Origin: Alopecurus myosuroides
Taxonomy: Eukaryota; Streptophyta; Magnoliopsida; Poales; Poaceae
Assembly (NCBI GenBank): GCA_028641055.1
Contig: JAPCYS010001408.1
Span: forward strand, 1-64,000
Direction: 5' to 3'
DNA: 64,000 nucleotides
Shown: one piece after another, positions 22,701 through 35,001 of the stretch
How the letters are laid out: every line of letters starts with the position of its first letter
How positions within the stretch are numbered: the first letter of the stretch is position 1
Made by a program: the position numbers and the translations under genes
The notes under the pieces: generated by a model
Told to the model about the DNA's origin: nothing
The model's database searches: none
Seen by the model: the letters and a program-made list of their open reading frames with translations, nothing else

Positions 22701-25700
22701 TAAGTTTTTGTGGTTGTGTAGCCACATATTTTTGTATTGTGTTCATAGGACCAGTAGCATTTTGATGATGTTATTATGAATACTTGATCCCTAAAGTTTT
22801 CACTTGTGTGGAAATAATAGCATGAGTAGCATTGCCTTGCTTATTTAAGCACCCTATTATTTTCTTCTAGTATTGTTATTGCACTAGGTGCTAGTTTAGG
22901 TTTTTGCTAATTTTTGTCAAGTATGACCAGAGGCTTTGTGACCTCTTAATGCCTTGTTATGCTAGTGGAACACCCACTGGTTTCATTGCATTTTTGGTGG
23001 AAACATTATTTCCCCAAACTAGATGTATTTCTTTTATATAGTTTCATAACTAGTGAGTGCCTAGTAGTTTTGCTTTGGGAATTTTTGTGCTAAACAGAAA
23101 TGGGTATGCTTCTGTTTGTAAGTGGTTATAATAATGTGTGGCTTGCTAGGAAAAATCCATCTTTGGGTTGTTGTTTGATTCCCCTAGTAATGCCCTTTTT
23201 ATTACCACTAGTATGTAGGAGTTGCCCTGAAAATGGATGACTTGTTTTATCAAATGGGATATTTTTGTTATACAAAGTATATATGTTTTTCACTACTGTT
23301 TTTATGACATGAACCCTCTGGTTGTATTTCAATTACTTGATTGAAATGCATCCATTGATTCTTCTTGTTTAAGTAGTACTAGTTTCCTTAGCAGTTTTTG
23401 TGTTGAATTATTTTTCCTGCCAACTTGTGTTTGGTAGATATTTGTGTATCCTTGAATGAGGACATGTTTTCATTTCCCATAATGATAACATGGTTCCTTG
23501 TTTGCATTTTAGTACTTTACATATTATGCATGCTTGCATAGCAAACTTTTAGTAGAAACATGTCTATAGGATTCCTCCTTTTTAGCCATTGTTTCTATTG
23601 TATTCTTTTGTGTTTTGTGATGAGTCTATTACTTTGTTACATTTGTGTAGGCTCACTGATTTGTAAAGGTAACTTTTGCAAATCATGTGTCTTATTTATT
23701 CTTGGTGTAAATTTAGGCATAGCAGATTGGCTACCCTTTTATTTTTGTGGTTGGGTTGACAGACCCATTGCCATGATTATTTTTGTGCATGTTTTATACA
23801 CTTTTAGTAGTCTCACCCTTGTGAAACTAAGTGTATTTTGGGTTTATTAATATCTTGGTATGAGAGTGGCACACCCACTGAATCCATGATATTAAGGTTG
23901 TGAGATATGTTCCTCCAACCTTAAGCTGTCTTATTAAATGGCATTTCTGCCAAGTGTGTTTGTTTGATTGTTTGCCTCCATTAATAAATTGTGTGATTTG
24001 TTATTATTAGATTCCTTGCTATATGTATTGTTGTGTATTGTTTCTTGCCTTGATTGGTTCTGAATGTGTGTCCTTTATTCCTTTTACGACGTTAGAAAAC
24101 GAAGAGGAAGGAAGTGTCGTGAAGATCTGTTTCAAGTTCCAGTCACTCCAAAACCAGGGACACAAGAGATACCAGGCAAGCCATCCTGATTGCTTGCTGA
24201 TACAATACTTACCATTATCTATCATGCATGTTTTACCTCTGAAGTTTTACAAAAAACTTGATTATCAAAACTATTTTTGATGTGGAATTTACTACTATAC
24301 TATATTATAGGTTACTATCATGCCAGTAGTTAAACTTGGTAATACCAAGCCCATAAGCCACCATATGGTATTTATTACCATCAAATATACTAGTCCCTAA
24401 GTGGACACCCTAAAATTGTGATTCTACAAAACAAAGGCTTTACGGAAAAACCCGGAGAAAAGGCGGATCCTTGTTCTCCGGAGGAATGTGGAAGTGGTCA
24501 TTTTTGAGAAAGTGGTGTTTTCAAAAATGACACATAACCTAGTCTTCGCTGGACAACCTTTATCGTACTGCCACTTTACCCCAATATGGGTAGGGGCTTG
24601 ATTAAAAACTTGTTATGGTTAGTATGTGAGCTATCTCAAGTGCTATAGAGGATTGGATCCTCCGAACCGAAGTGTCGCTAGGAGTGAGCAGACGGGACAT
24701 CTAAAGTGTGGGATTAATTTTCCCTCCGGATGCAGCAGTTGGGTCTCCTGTTTGGGCGGTGTGGGACACGGCTTGCCAGGGAGGGGTAACCCCAATTGAA
24801 GAGATAGTCATGTTCTAGCTTGTACATAGTGGATAGTCAAGATCAGTTATCTGATGTTCTCATAGGTTGAGGACAGTCCATGGGTGTTTCATGGCGGATT
24901 CTGGATCTGGTGGAAGTGTGTACACCTCTGCAGAGTAAAAACTATTTCGAGATAGCCGCGTCCTCGGATATGGACGGTTGAATGGCCATGTAGCTAGCAT
25001 TGTGTCAATGTTTTCAAAAAGGAAGTTTTTGAAAGGGAATTTTTGGAAAGGATGTATTGAACTTGGGAAGTTCGGAAAGGAATGGAAACTTATACCGTGG
25101 AGGTATCGTGGATGATGAAAAGCCAGATGATGTTATACAAAACAAAATGTTTTGCAAAGAAAACCTTTTCTACTCTAAGCAAGAATTTCTGGAAACTGAT
25201 TCCAAGAAGTTTTGCAAAGAGAAAATATTCTTTAACAAAGTTTTACAAAAACTCTTGTACATGGGATATCTACAAGAGAAATAAAACTATATTATTTTCT
25301 TCTGAAGTATCTTCTCCAACGAAGTACAGATTAACTGACTGCAACGTGGTGTCATCATATATGAACACCATTGATAGTGAACCATATTTATAGCCTACCT
25401 ATTCCACCATATAAGCATATTTGCATGTTGGTAAGTGACATGATGGATGTCTTGCTGAGTACATTCAAATGTACTCATTATGGTTTCGCCCCTGGTATCT
25501 ACTTATCAGATTTGGAGAAGGAGTCTCCGAAGGAGATCTATGAAGAGAAGTACGGAGTTGACGGCTTTGCGAACTAGGATCGTCTCCGGGTCAGCAGCCT
25601 GTAGGTTAAGGCGTGACTTGGGCTCAACTACGTTGTGTTTTGATTGTCTTCCGCTGTGTTTGTTAAGTAGCCTGCCCTTTGTGGCAGCTGTGCTAGACTT

Positions 25701-25855
25701 GATCGTGTGATCATTTTTGTAATACCTTTATGTATTCGTGTAATGGATGATGTATATCTGTGTGCCAACTGTGTATGTTGTTCACGACTGATCTTTCTGG
25801 GATCGTGAATGTATGCATACGTAGGGTTTCAGACTGCCGGTTTGGGGTCCTTACA
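19745..25855 (+). repeat. 5' LTR of the LARD-type element
   Basis: The LTR starts TGTCACATCC and ends CCTTACA, with CA at 25854-25855, four bases before the primer site. Most of it is AT-rich. A GC-rich island at about 20990-21720 carries a TATA-like TACAAATAG (near 21087), probably the promoter. ORFs in the island (for example 21204-21482) are composition-driven. Two strong inverted repeats lie in the 3' part: CCGGAGAA/TTCTCCGG (about 24450-24481) and GTCATTTTTGA/TCAAAAATGAC (24497-24531). A C13-14 run lies at about 21053-21067. Confidence 0.88.
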
Positions 25856-25859
25856 GAGT

Positions 25860-25872
25860 TGGTATCAGAGCC
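25860..25872 (+). other. primer-binding site of the LARD-type element
   Basis: TGGTATCAGAGCC is the classic site complementary to initiator methionine tRNA, used by many plant LTR retrotransposons. It is separated from the LTR by GAGT. Confidence 0.95.
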
Positions 25873-26130
25873 ATCCTGACCTTAGGAGACCTTAGTTAGC
25901 ATGGACGTCAGATAGGAAAGAAAAGTATTTTTGAGTAAAAATCTATTTACTATCTAAATTATTTTTATCTAAGGGAATTTTAGTATATTTTCCCTCCTTA
26001 TTATCTTTTCAAAAGATTCTAAATGCATATAAAGGGCGTCCTTGAACAGTGGTTCGAAGGGCGGGCCTTACAGAGTTAGTATCTCTCTCGGTTAAGAGTT
26101 TATTTCTTACCTATTTGCCACTGCCCCGCT

Positions 26131-26197
26131 CTGTTTTTGAAACATCTCTCATCTTTGAAGTTTTCTGTTCAGAAAATAGTTGGGGTTTCAAAAACAG
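26131..26197 (+). other. two-tier stem-loop 1 in the LARD leader
   Basis: The outer arms CTGTTTTTGAAAC (26131-26143) and GTTTCAAAAACAG (26185-26197) are perfectly complementary over 13 bp. An inner hairpin TTTTCTG/CAGAAAA with a 2-nt loop (26161-26176) sits inside. A third perfect hairpin, AAAGTTTT/AAAACTTT with a 3-nt loop, follows at 26208-26226. Confidence 0.8.
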
Positions 26198-26564
26198 ATT
26201 GTTGCATAAAGTTTTATCAAAACTTTACTCCTATTATCTTGTTTTCATACAAAAACTTGTATACTTGCCGATGTCCCGAGAGACCAAAATAATTGCCTAG
26301 CTCTATAGTAATGTTGGTCAGAAGTAGATATAGTTCTTCAGCCATTTCTAGGATTTTTGGATTAGTCTAGTTTGGAGTAATTTAGCGATAACTCCATGAG
26401 TCGCCTTCCCCGACGTAGCTCCAATGGAGCCTTGCTTGTGTGTTTTGGCTTGCTTATGTGTGTCCGTAGGACTTTGTGCTATTGTGTGGTTTAGATTTTG
26501 GTTCATCTAGGCTTCTATATGTCTGTGGGGTGCTAAAAATTTGCAGATTTGTGCTTGCCCCGCT

Positions 26565-26632
26565 CTTGTTTTTGAATCGCCTCGTGTTAGATTTTTGCAA
26601 GCAAAAATGTTGGTAGAGTATTCAAAAACAAG
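26565..26632 (+). other. two-tier stem-loop 2 in the LARD leader
   Basis: The outer arms CTTGTTTTTGAAT (26565-26577) and ATTCAAAAACAAG (26620-26632) are perfectly complementary over 13 bp. An inner hairpin ATTTTTGC/GCAAAAAT with a 2-nt loop lies at 26591-26608. It has the same plan as stem-loop 1, about 435 bp upstream. Both are preceded by TGCCCCGCTC. Confidence 0.8.
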
Positions 26633-29503
26633 AATTTGTTGCTTAGACTTATACTTGTTTTCGCTTCATAATGCGACCCGTCGTGAACCACCACCATTCC
26701 CCCACAATTAATGAAAGCACCGTTGGACCTAAATAAAGGACCATCAAGCCACACGAGCTGATAGCGTTGCTACCATTGATGCACTCCAACAAATAAAGCT
26801 CCAACAACGACAACCTTTAAAGAAGAAAAGGCGTGAAGAAAACCAACCAATACTGACCAAAACCCCTGTGTTTTGTCTATTTGCAAAAGACTCTTTTTAC
26901 CATGTTGGCTGAATGTCGTACCTTTTTTATGTCCCCTTTTAAAAGACCAAACCAGAGAAATCACCTTTTAAAAGTTATATACCTCCCTCCTCTGGAGAAA
27001 GGTGCGAAAGATTTTTTCACATGCCATGATGCGCAACCCCCTCAAAAGCCAATCAAAAGAGCACAATTCAATATTCGACGTACGATGACGCTAGTCGTAT
27101 CTTGTCGGACAAACATAAATAAATAGAAAGCTAACAAGACTAACATGCTTTGCCTAATCTTAGGTTGACACCTAACCAGAGCATGCAAACTACTGACAAC
27201 TCTTTCTAAACCAAGAAATTAAGTGACTTACGACACCTTTTAATCTAGTTGGTAAAAAGGAGAAGTCATGAGAAAATAAAATGATGACCATTCGTTTACT
27301 AGTCAATAGGATATCTTGTGTATCTACTTTGGAAACCAAATATTGGTAGACATTGTAGGTACTATGATATTCGTGGTTTAGAAATTAAGTGAACGATGGA
27401 ATAGTTATAATAGATCTAGGAAACAACAGTTTTCCTGTTTTTGTTTCTTTGTGTGCTCTTGATTGAAATGAATTTGTGTTTTATTCAATCTTGCTTCCTA
27501 ACTTATATGGAGTTGTTAGGACTTGTTATTATATTGTTTTATTACAATAAATCTACCCTATAAAGTGTGTGCATGATTGGAAACTCGAATGAAAATGAAA
27601 TAGCATTTGTTACCTTCTAGTTTATTATTTGGAGGTAATTGTGAGAGCTAGATCTGTGTATACTTTCTTAGTAGATTTTGTGCTATGTGTTCTTTGAGTC
27701 AAGTAACATTTAGGTACTGTTATTTTGATGCTTGTACCTATGTTAGCTTGCATGTCTTTTAATAATAAAGCATGTGTAAGAATTGCTATCAGTATGCACT
27801 AGTATTGCTTCACTAGATTAAATAGCCTTATATTTTTATCTTGTAAGCAAAGTTTTTCATGAGTAACCAGAGGCTTAGTACCTATTTTTTACTTGGTATT
27901 AGTAGGCCATAGCCCTGGTCCCATTGTATTTTGGCTTGAGGATGAAAATCCCCAACCATACACATGTGTGAAAATAGCATGTTTCACTATGTGATTGATT
28001 TCTATTTTCCACCATGGAAAATATAGTTGTTTCTTTTCACTTATGCAAGTGAGAAGTTTATTTCTTATTAGTAAATACTAATATGCTTAGGTGTGATCCT
28101 TTTGTTAGCATAATATTCCTTAGGGGTATCATGTTAAGAAATGTTTCACTATCGTGTGCTGAAATTAAATTGTTCGCAAATAAAATAAATTCCTCTTGAT
28201 TGGTAGATTGTTTGTGAATAATTTTAAATTGAGTGTATGGATTTTTGAAAAGGTTTAGATAACTTTTCATTAATTGCATAGCTACTGGTTGTGTGAATTA
28301 TACCTTGCTTATTTGCTAGCAATTGTTTAAGAAAAACATAAATTGCTAGAAGAAATTTCTGCATGTTTAATAGTTGTATCATGGAAATTGTTTTGATGTT
28401 TGTGCTTACTAACATGAGTAAGTTTTGTGTACTGTTATTAGGTACACTTATATTCATGACTTGCTTGTTTAAGTTTACATCATAATAGCGTTGTTTGCTT
28501 CTCTAGCGCGAAAACTAGTTTCACCACTAGAAAATGGTGATTCTTGCTCTAGTATTACCCTCTTTTTATTTTATGGGTATATGTGTTGATATAGCAGGTT
28601 TAGGAAGTTATTACTTCTTTTATCATGCCATGAATTATTTAGTTACATGTTATATGGTTATAGGATATGATTATCTCTTATAGCATGCTGGTGTAGATTT
28701 TTTTTATACTAGTGTGTTATTTGTGCAGTCCTATTTTTTTTTATGCCTCTGAAATAGGAGTATTATCTTGTGTGAAGATGATGTTTTGGAGCATATTTAT
28801 GATTGAATTCATTTGTTTTTAGCTACTGGTTGTTTGCTAATTGTTCATGATTGATGGGTTCCAAAACCTCTAATAAACAATAACCTGGTGAATAAATAGT
28901 CTATTCATCTGGGTGTTGTTTGCTTGCTTATTGGATTTTGTTTAAATGTTTTTACCTTAGCATGAGTTTATACTTGTGTTATGATTGTGCTTAAGAGTAT
29001 CTTAGGAAAACTAAAAACATCCAACTAAAATCATGAACACATTAAGTGATAGTTGCTTGTGGTGAGTAAATAACCACTGCCATGGGTAGTTGTTCTGTCT
29101 GTTTGTTTTACCTTAGCAACCTAACCTTTTTGCACCCACAAGCTATACTTTTAGCTTATTATATACCTTATTATGAGAGTGGTACACCACTCCATATGTG
29201 TTATGTAAGATGTGGGATGTAGCTAGGAACTCTTGTAAAAAAAATTGACGGTACGTTTCCAGGTGGTTCTGCACTAAAAGGAACTAGTTGGCAGTAGTGA
29301 TGTTATCAGAAAATTTTAAAATTTGGTGGTTGAGTAAAGTGATAGCTAGAGAAAATTTTAAAGTAAATTTGCTAATTAAGGGATATACCCCACCTCCCAA
29401 GAAAAATCAAAGGGGGAAAGCACCTGCACTACCAACACTAACATTGTGTTTGTTGGCCCTCCCTTAGTCCTCGCTTGTGAATCTCGGGGACGAGATTCTT
29501 TTT

Positions 29504-29515
29504 AAGGGGGGAAGA
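29504..29515 (+). other. polypurine tract of the LARD-type element
   Basis: AAGGGGGGAAGA lies three bases before the 3' LTR start at 29519. It would prime plus-strand DNA synthesis. Its presence with the upstream primer site shows the element keeps the cis signals for replication. Confidence 0.9.
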
Positions 29516-29518
29516 CCC

Positions 29519-32500
29519 TGTCACATCCCAATTTTGGAATACCTGTTAACACAATTGTTTTGCTAATTGATTGACAATTAAACTTTGTTGGTGACAATTA
29601 AACTTTGATTATATTTGTTTCAGTGCAACTAAACAAACTAATTATAAAAACTTACATGGCTAAGAAATTGAAAACAAAATATTCAACATATTGTTCCAAT
29701 GACCTTGACAATATTTTATAAAGTAAATATTGATCAAAGAGTTTTCCAAAACCATCTTATGAAACTCATACATGTTGGATATTATTCCAAGACCTAAATT
29801 AAGAAAGAGGAAACACTTAATAAAATTTCCCTAAAAGATTATCAGAAAAAGAGGCATTCTTAAATGCTTCACCAAAATATTATCAAATGTTTTTCCAACC
29901 TTGCAAGATTAAAAACAAAGGTATTGGAGAGCATTGACTTGCTATCTCTAGTCACATAAATATTTTGGCAAAGCATTGTTAAAGAAAAGCCAAATGCCTT
30001 ATGAAATAGAAATTCCAATATTTCTAGAAACAGAAAACTAAAACAAGTTACTATTGGAAACTTTATTGAAATGGTCTGAAATTAATACCATTGCTTCCTT
30101 ATATCAAATAAGGAACACACACAAGAGGAGACCAAAAATTGAATCCATTAAAGCCCTGAAAACATGAGTTTTCTCCACAGCAACAATTGGGATTTTGAAA
30201 AGTTTGTTCTACAAACTTTTTCCAGATGCCATGAAATAAATACCACATGCTCTATATCATAAATGAGGATGAAAACCAAAAGGGCACAAGTTTTTGAATA
30301 ATTTAAGTTGCCAAAAATCCCTGTTTTCTTGACAGCACCTTTTTGAAATTTGAACATGTTTGTTCTATGAAGTAACTCAAAATGACTTGAATTTTCTACC
30401 ACAGAAGGAACACATCAAATAAGGAATGTGTGCCAAAAATTATCATTTTTGGAAGCTCCTAAGTAGGTTAATAAATTCAATGTCCATTTATGTAAGAATT
30501 CCAATTTGAATAACTTTGAATTATCAAGTTTATCTAATTGAGCCAATTTTCACATATGTTGTACATCTCAACTAATAAGAATTTTGGGCAAGAGGAATTA
30601 AATTTTAGACTTTGTTTGCTTGGTGAAAACAACCTTTTTCAGAGAAGAGAAGGACCTAGTTGTAAATACTCAGGGACCTAAATGAAATCTGAGTCATCTC
30701 CTACCTCTAGCCATGCTGTAGCAAACAGAAGACCTACACCATTGCTTCGAGTGGAAGGAATTCGGGAGGATAAAGGGGCCCCCCCATGTGCCTTGTCTCC
30801 CCCAGGCCCCCCTCTATCTCCCCCCCCCCCCTCGAGCTCTCTCCCTCTGTACAAATAGAGCCCAAACCGAACCCTAGCTTTTTCGGCCGCCGTCGATTCG
30901 GCCGATAGAGGGCTTGCCGCCGGCAGCCATGGTCCCCATCGCCTCCACCTAGTCGAGTAGGCCCCGTGTGCGAGAGGAATCGAGGCGGGATGGCGCCAGG
31001 AGCCCGCGCCGTCCAATTTCGCCTTCGGGGCCGGCGAGCTCCGGCGAGCCATCCGCGCCGCCTCGAACCTTCTCCGCCCTAGCCGTGCGTCTCCGAGTGT
31101 TCACGGTGAGCAAGGGAACCCCCGCCGTCGCTTTTCCCTCTCCCTCTTGCTCTCTAACGTGGCCGCGCCGTCCTCGGGTCCGGCCGCCGCCGCATTGCCG
31201 TCGCCGCTGCTTTCCGGCCGCTTCGGGAAGCGAGGAAGTGCCTAGGTGGTTACCCGCAACGAGTACTTCGCGTAGAGGTTTAGAAATCGAAAAATGACGC
31301 TCAGAATCGCTCGATTGCAGCTCGCCGGGAGACTTCCCGCCGGCGGGATGACATCACGGTGACGCGGCGACGACGTCAGCAGCCCCTTTGACCCGCGCGC
31401 GTGGATGCAGTCAAACTGGCTGGTGGGGGCCGCGTGATGCCCGCGTGGCTGCCGCGTGGACCTCTGGCCCGCCAGTCAGCGTCTGTGGCTAGATTTAACC
31501 GCGGTATCTTTAGATTTGGCCGGCCCAAGCAGCAGATCTGGCCCAACAATGTTCTTTTTCCAATTTTATTTCTACAGATTGTTGCATGATTGCTTTTGGC
31601 CTTAAAAACTAAGCTAAAGGATGAATTTGACCAAACTAAAATTCACAGTGGTACCTCAACTAAATCTAAACCACCTCCAACTTGTAGATCTACATTTTGA
31701 TGTATATTTTAAGAATTAAAAATGATTTGGTAACAGGTACCAGAAACACCAAAATGAGCACCATTTTTATTTTACAACTCAGAATGAAGTGAGGCAAATT
31801 GCATTGGAAATCCCTTGAAATTTCCTAACAGGAGCATTTAACCTCGTTTCCAAATTCATTGTATTTTTGAAATGGCATGCAATTTGGTAAAACACCAGTA
31901 AGCACTTTGGTGATTTTTATAAAATTATTAAAAATGATTTTTGATGCAAACTCAACTGGATGGTCTTGTATATGTTTAGTACTATCCAAACCTAGAAGGG
32001 TTTAATTTTTAGAGCATCCTAGAAAATTTGGTGGACAGATCTTTGTTTTGCATATTTCTGCCATTTTGGCATTTTAAGTAATTAAATTGTGTGAGCATAT
32101 TTTTGTGTTGCAATATTGTTTTCTAGCATGTATAAGTTGTGTGAACTTGTTTTCTAAGTGTTACTTAGCTATTTTAGCATGTTATATTGTGTGGACTTGA
32201 GTGGAGAAGAAATAGGATTTTTATTAATAGCATATGTTTATTCTCTAGTTATTACTTGCATAGAAATTTTGAGTGCTTAATTTGTGTGCAAGCATTTGGA
32301 TTATTGTGTTGATAGATTGTAATCAGTACCATGTTGATACTTATATTTTTTTAGTATCACCTCTGCTAGCTTGCATTTGATTTGGTAGAAAAGCATGAGT
32401 AGCTTTGTCATGACTATAAAAATGTTCTGGAAAAATTCCCTCATGTGAGGAATTTTGACATAAGTTTTTGTGGTTGTGTAGCCACATATTTTTGTATTGT

Positions 32501-34871
32501 GTTCATAGGACCAGTAGCATTTTGATGATGTTATTATGAATACTTGATCCCTAAAGTTTTCACTTGTGTGGAAATAATAGCATGAGTAGCATTGCCTTGC
32601 TTATTTAAGCACCCTATTATTTTCTTCTAGTATTGTTATTGCACTAGGTGCTAGTTTAGGTTTTTGCTAATTTTTGTCAAGTATGACCAGAGGCTTTGTG
32701 ACCTCTTAATGCCTTGTTATGCTAGTGGAACACCCACTGGTTTCATTGCATTTTTGGTGGAAACATTATTTCCCCAAACTAGATGTATTTCTTTTATATA
32801 GTTTCATAACTAGTGAGTGCCTAGTAGTTTTGCTTTGGGAATTTTTGTGCTAAACAGAAATGGGTATGCTTCTGTTTGTAAGTGGTTATAATAATGTGTG
32901 GCTTGCTAGGAAAAATCCATCTTTGGGTTGTTGTTTGATTCCCCTAGTAATGCCCTTTTTATTACCACTAGTATGTAGGAGTTGCCCTGAAAATGGATGA
33001 CTTGTTTTATCAAATGGGATATTTTTGTTATACAAAGTATATATGTTTTTCACTACTGTTTTTATGACATGAACCCTCTGGTTGTATTTCAATTACTTGA
33101 TTGAAATGCATCCATTGATTCTTCTTGTTTAAGTAGTACTAGTTTCCTTAGCAGTTTTTGTGTTGAATTATTTTTCCTGCCAACTTGTGTTTGGTAGATA
33201 TTTGTGTATCCTTGAATGAGGACATGTTTTCATTTCCCATAATGATAACATGGTTCCTTGTTTGCATTTTAGTACTTTACATATTATGCATGCTTGCATA
33301 GCAAACTTTTAGTAGAAACATGTCTATAGGATTCCTCCTTTTTAGCCATTGTTTCTATTGTTCTCACTATGAGAAATTGTGTGTTTTGTGATGAGTCTAT
33401 TACTTTGTTACATTTGTGTAGGCTCACTGATTTGTAAAGGTAACTTTTGCAAATCATGTGTCTTATTTATTCTTGGTGTAAATTTAGGCATAGCAGATTG
33501 GCTACCCTTTTATTTTTGTGGTTGGGTTGACAGACCCATTGCCATGATTATTTTGTGCATGTTTTACACTTTTAGTAGTCTCACCCTTGTGAAACTAAGT
33601 GTATTTTGGGTTTATTAATATCTTGGTATGAGAGTGGCACACCCACTGAATCCATGATATTAAGGTTGTGAGATATGTTCCTCCAACCTTAAGCTGTCTT
33701 ATTAAATGGCATTTCTGCCAAGTGTGTTTGTTTGATTGTTTGCCTCCATTAATAAATTGTGTGATTTGTTATTATTAGATTTCCTTGCTATATGTATTGT
33801 TGTGTATTGTTTCTTGCCTTGATTGGTTCTGAATGTGTGTCCTTTATTCCTTTTACGACGTTAGAAAACGAAGAGGAAGGAAGTGTCGTGAAGATCTGTT
33901 TCAAGTTCCAGTCACTCCAAAACCAGGGACACAAGAGATACCAGGCAAGCCATCCTGATTGCTTGCTGATACAATACTTACCATTATCTATCATGCATGT
34001 TTTACCTCTGAAGTTTTACAAAAAACTTGATTATCAAAACTATTTTTGATGTGGAATTTACTACTATACTATATTATAGGTTACTATCATGCCAGTACTT
34101 AAACTTGGTAATACCAAGCCCATAAGCCACCATATGGTATTTATTACCATCAAATATACTAGTCCCTAAGTGGACACCCTAAAATTGTGATTCTACAAAA
34201 CAAAGGCTTTACGGAAAAACCCGGAGAAAAGGCGGATCCTTGTTCTCCGGAGGAATGTGGAAGTGGTCATTTTTGAGAAAGTGGTGTTTTCAAAAATGAC
34301 ACATAACCTAGTCTTCGCTGGACAACCTTTATCGTACTGCCACTTTACCCCAATATGGGTAGGGGCTTGATTAAAAACTTGTTATGGTTAGTATGTGAGC
34401 TATCTCAAGTGCTATAGAGGATTGGATCCTCCGAACCGAAGTGTCGCTAGGAGTGAGCAGACGGGACATCTAAAGTGTGGGATTAATTTTCCCTCCGGAT
34501 GCAGCAGTTGGGTCTCCTGTTTGGGCGGTGTGGGACACGGCTTGCCAGGGAGGGGTAACCCCAATTGAAGAGATAGTCATGTTCTAGCTTGTACATAGTG
34601 GATAGTCAAGATCAGTTATCTGATGTTCTCATAGGTTGAGGACAGTCCATGGGTGTTTCATGGCGGATTCTGGATCTGGTGGAAGTGTGTACACCTCTGC
34701 AGAGTAAAACTATTTCGAGATAGCCGCGTCCTCGGATATGGACGGTTGAATGGCCATGTAGCTAGCATTGTGTCAATGTTTTCAAAAAGGAAGTTTTTGA
34801 AAGGGAATTTTTGGAAAGGATGTATTGAACTTGGGAAGTTCGGAAAGGAATGGAAACTTATACCGTGGAGG
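29519..34871 (+). repeat. 3' LTR of the LARD-type element, truncated
   Basis: It matches 19745-25103 nearly base for base, then stops at 34871. The last about 750 bp of the LTR, including the CA end, are missing. Differences from the 5' LTR are few and partly clustered: a patch near 29677-29695 and a palindromic replacement at 33361-33375. The sequence continues directly into a coding exon. Confidence 0.9.
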
Positions 34872-35001
34872 CGTCTCCGAGGTGCACGAGATGCTGTACG
34901 AGACGGCGCAGCACCTCACCCGCGGCGGCGAGACGGGCATCTTCACCCCAATGCACATGGTGCTGCTCCGCAAGCCGGAGCCCTCCGCAGCCGCCGAATA
35001 G
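34870..35001 (+). pseudogene. 3'-terminal coding exon of an unidentified host gene
   Basis: From the LARD breakpoint a GC-rich frame with strong coding character runs 43 codons to TAG at 34999-35001. Codons are GC-ending, as in grass genes. The peptide contains EVHEMLYETAQHL, GGETGIFTPMHMVLLRKP and ends in an Ala-rich tail. I do not recognise the family. The final strand-like MHMVLLRKP resembles the end of many enzyme folds but is not diagnostic. No upstream exon is present, because the retrotransposon LTR abuts it. This is therefore the orphaned end of a gene cut by the insertion and a later deletion, or by a rearrangement. Confidence 0.6.

Larger units (their letters stand above)
25873..29503 (+). 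other. gene-free internal domain of the LARD-type element
   Basis: AT-rich, with no frame longer than about 85 codons and no retroelement protein motif on either strand. The leader part (25873-26650) contains paired stem-loops and an echo of the LTR/primer junction. The rest (26700-29480) shows only weak sequence features. Near the 3' end, CTCGGGGACGAGATTCTTTTTAAGG (about 29483-29507) resembles the end of Tekay/Del-type Gypsy elements, suggesting which autonomous group drives it. Confidence 0.75.
19745..34871 (+). mobile_element. LARD-type non-coding LTR retrotransposon (3'-truncated)
   Basis: The whole element runs plus-strand from TGTCACATCCCAATTTTGG. It has a 6,111-bp 5' LTR, a primer site, a 3,663-bp internal domain, a polypurine tract, and a 3' LTR that matches the first for 5,353 bp and then stops. 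No gag, protease, RT or integrase motif was seen in the internal domain. Very long LTRs around a gene-free domain of about 3.5 kb are the defining plan of LARDs (large retrotransposon derivatives, such as barley Sukkula). Such an element would depend on proteins from an autonomous relative. The two LTRs are nearly identical by eye, which suggests recent insertion. Confidence 0.85.
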
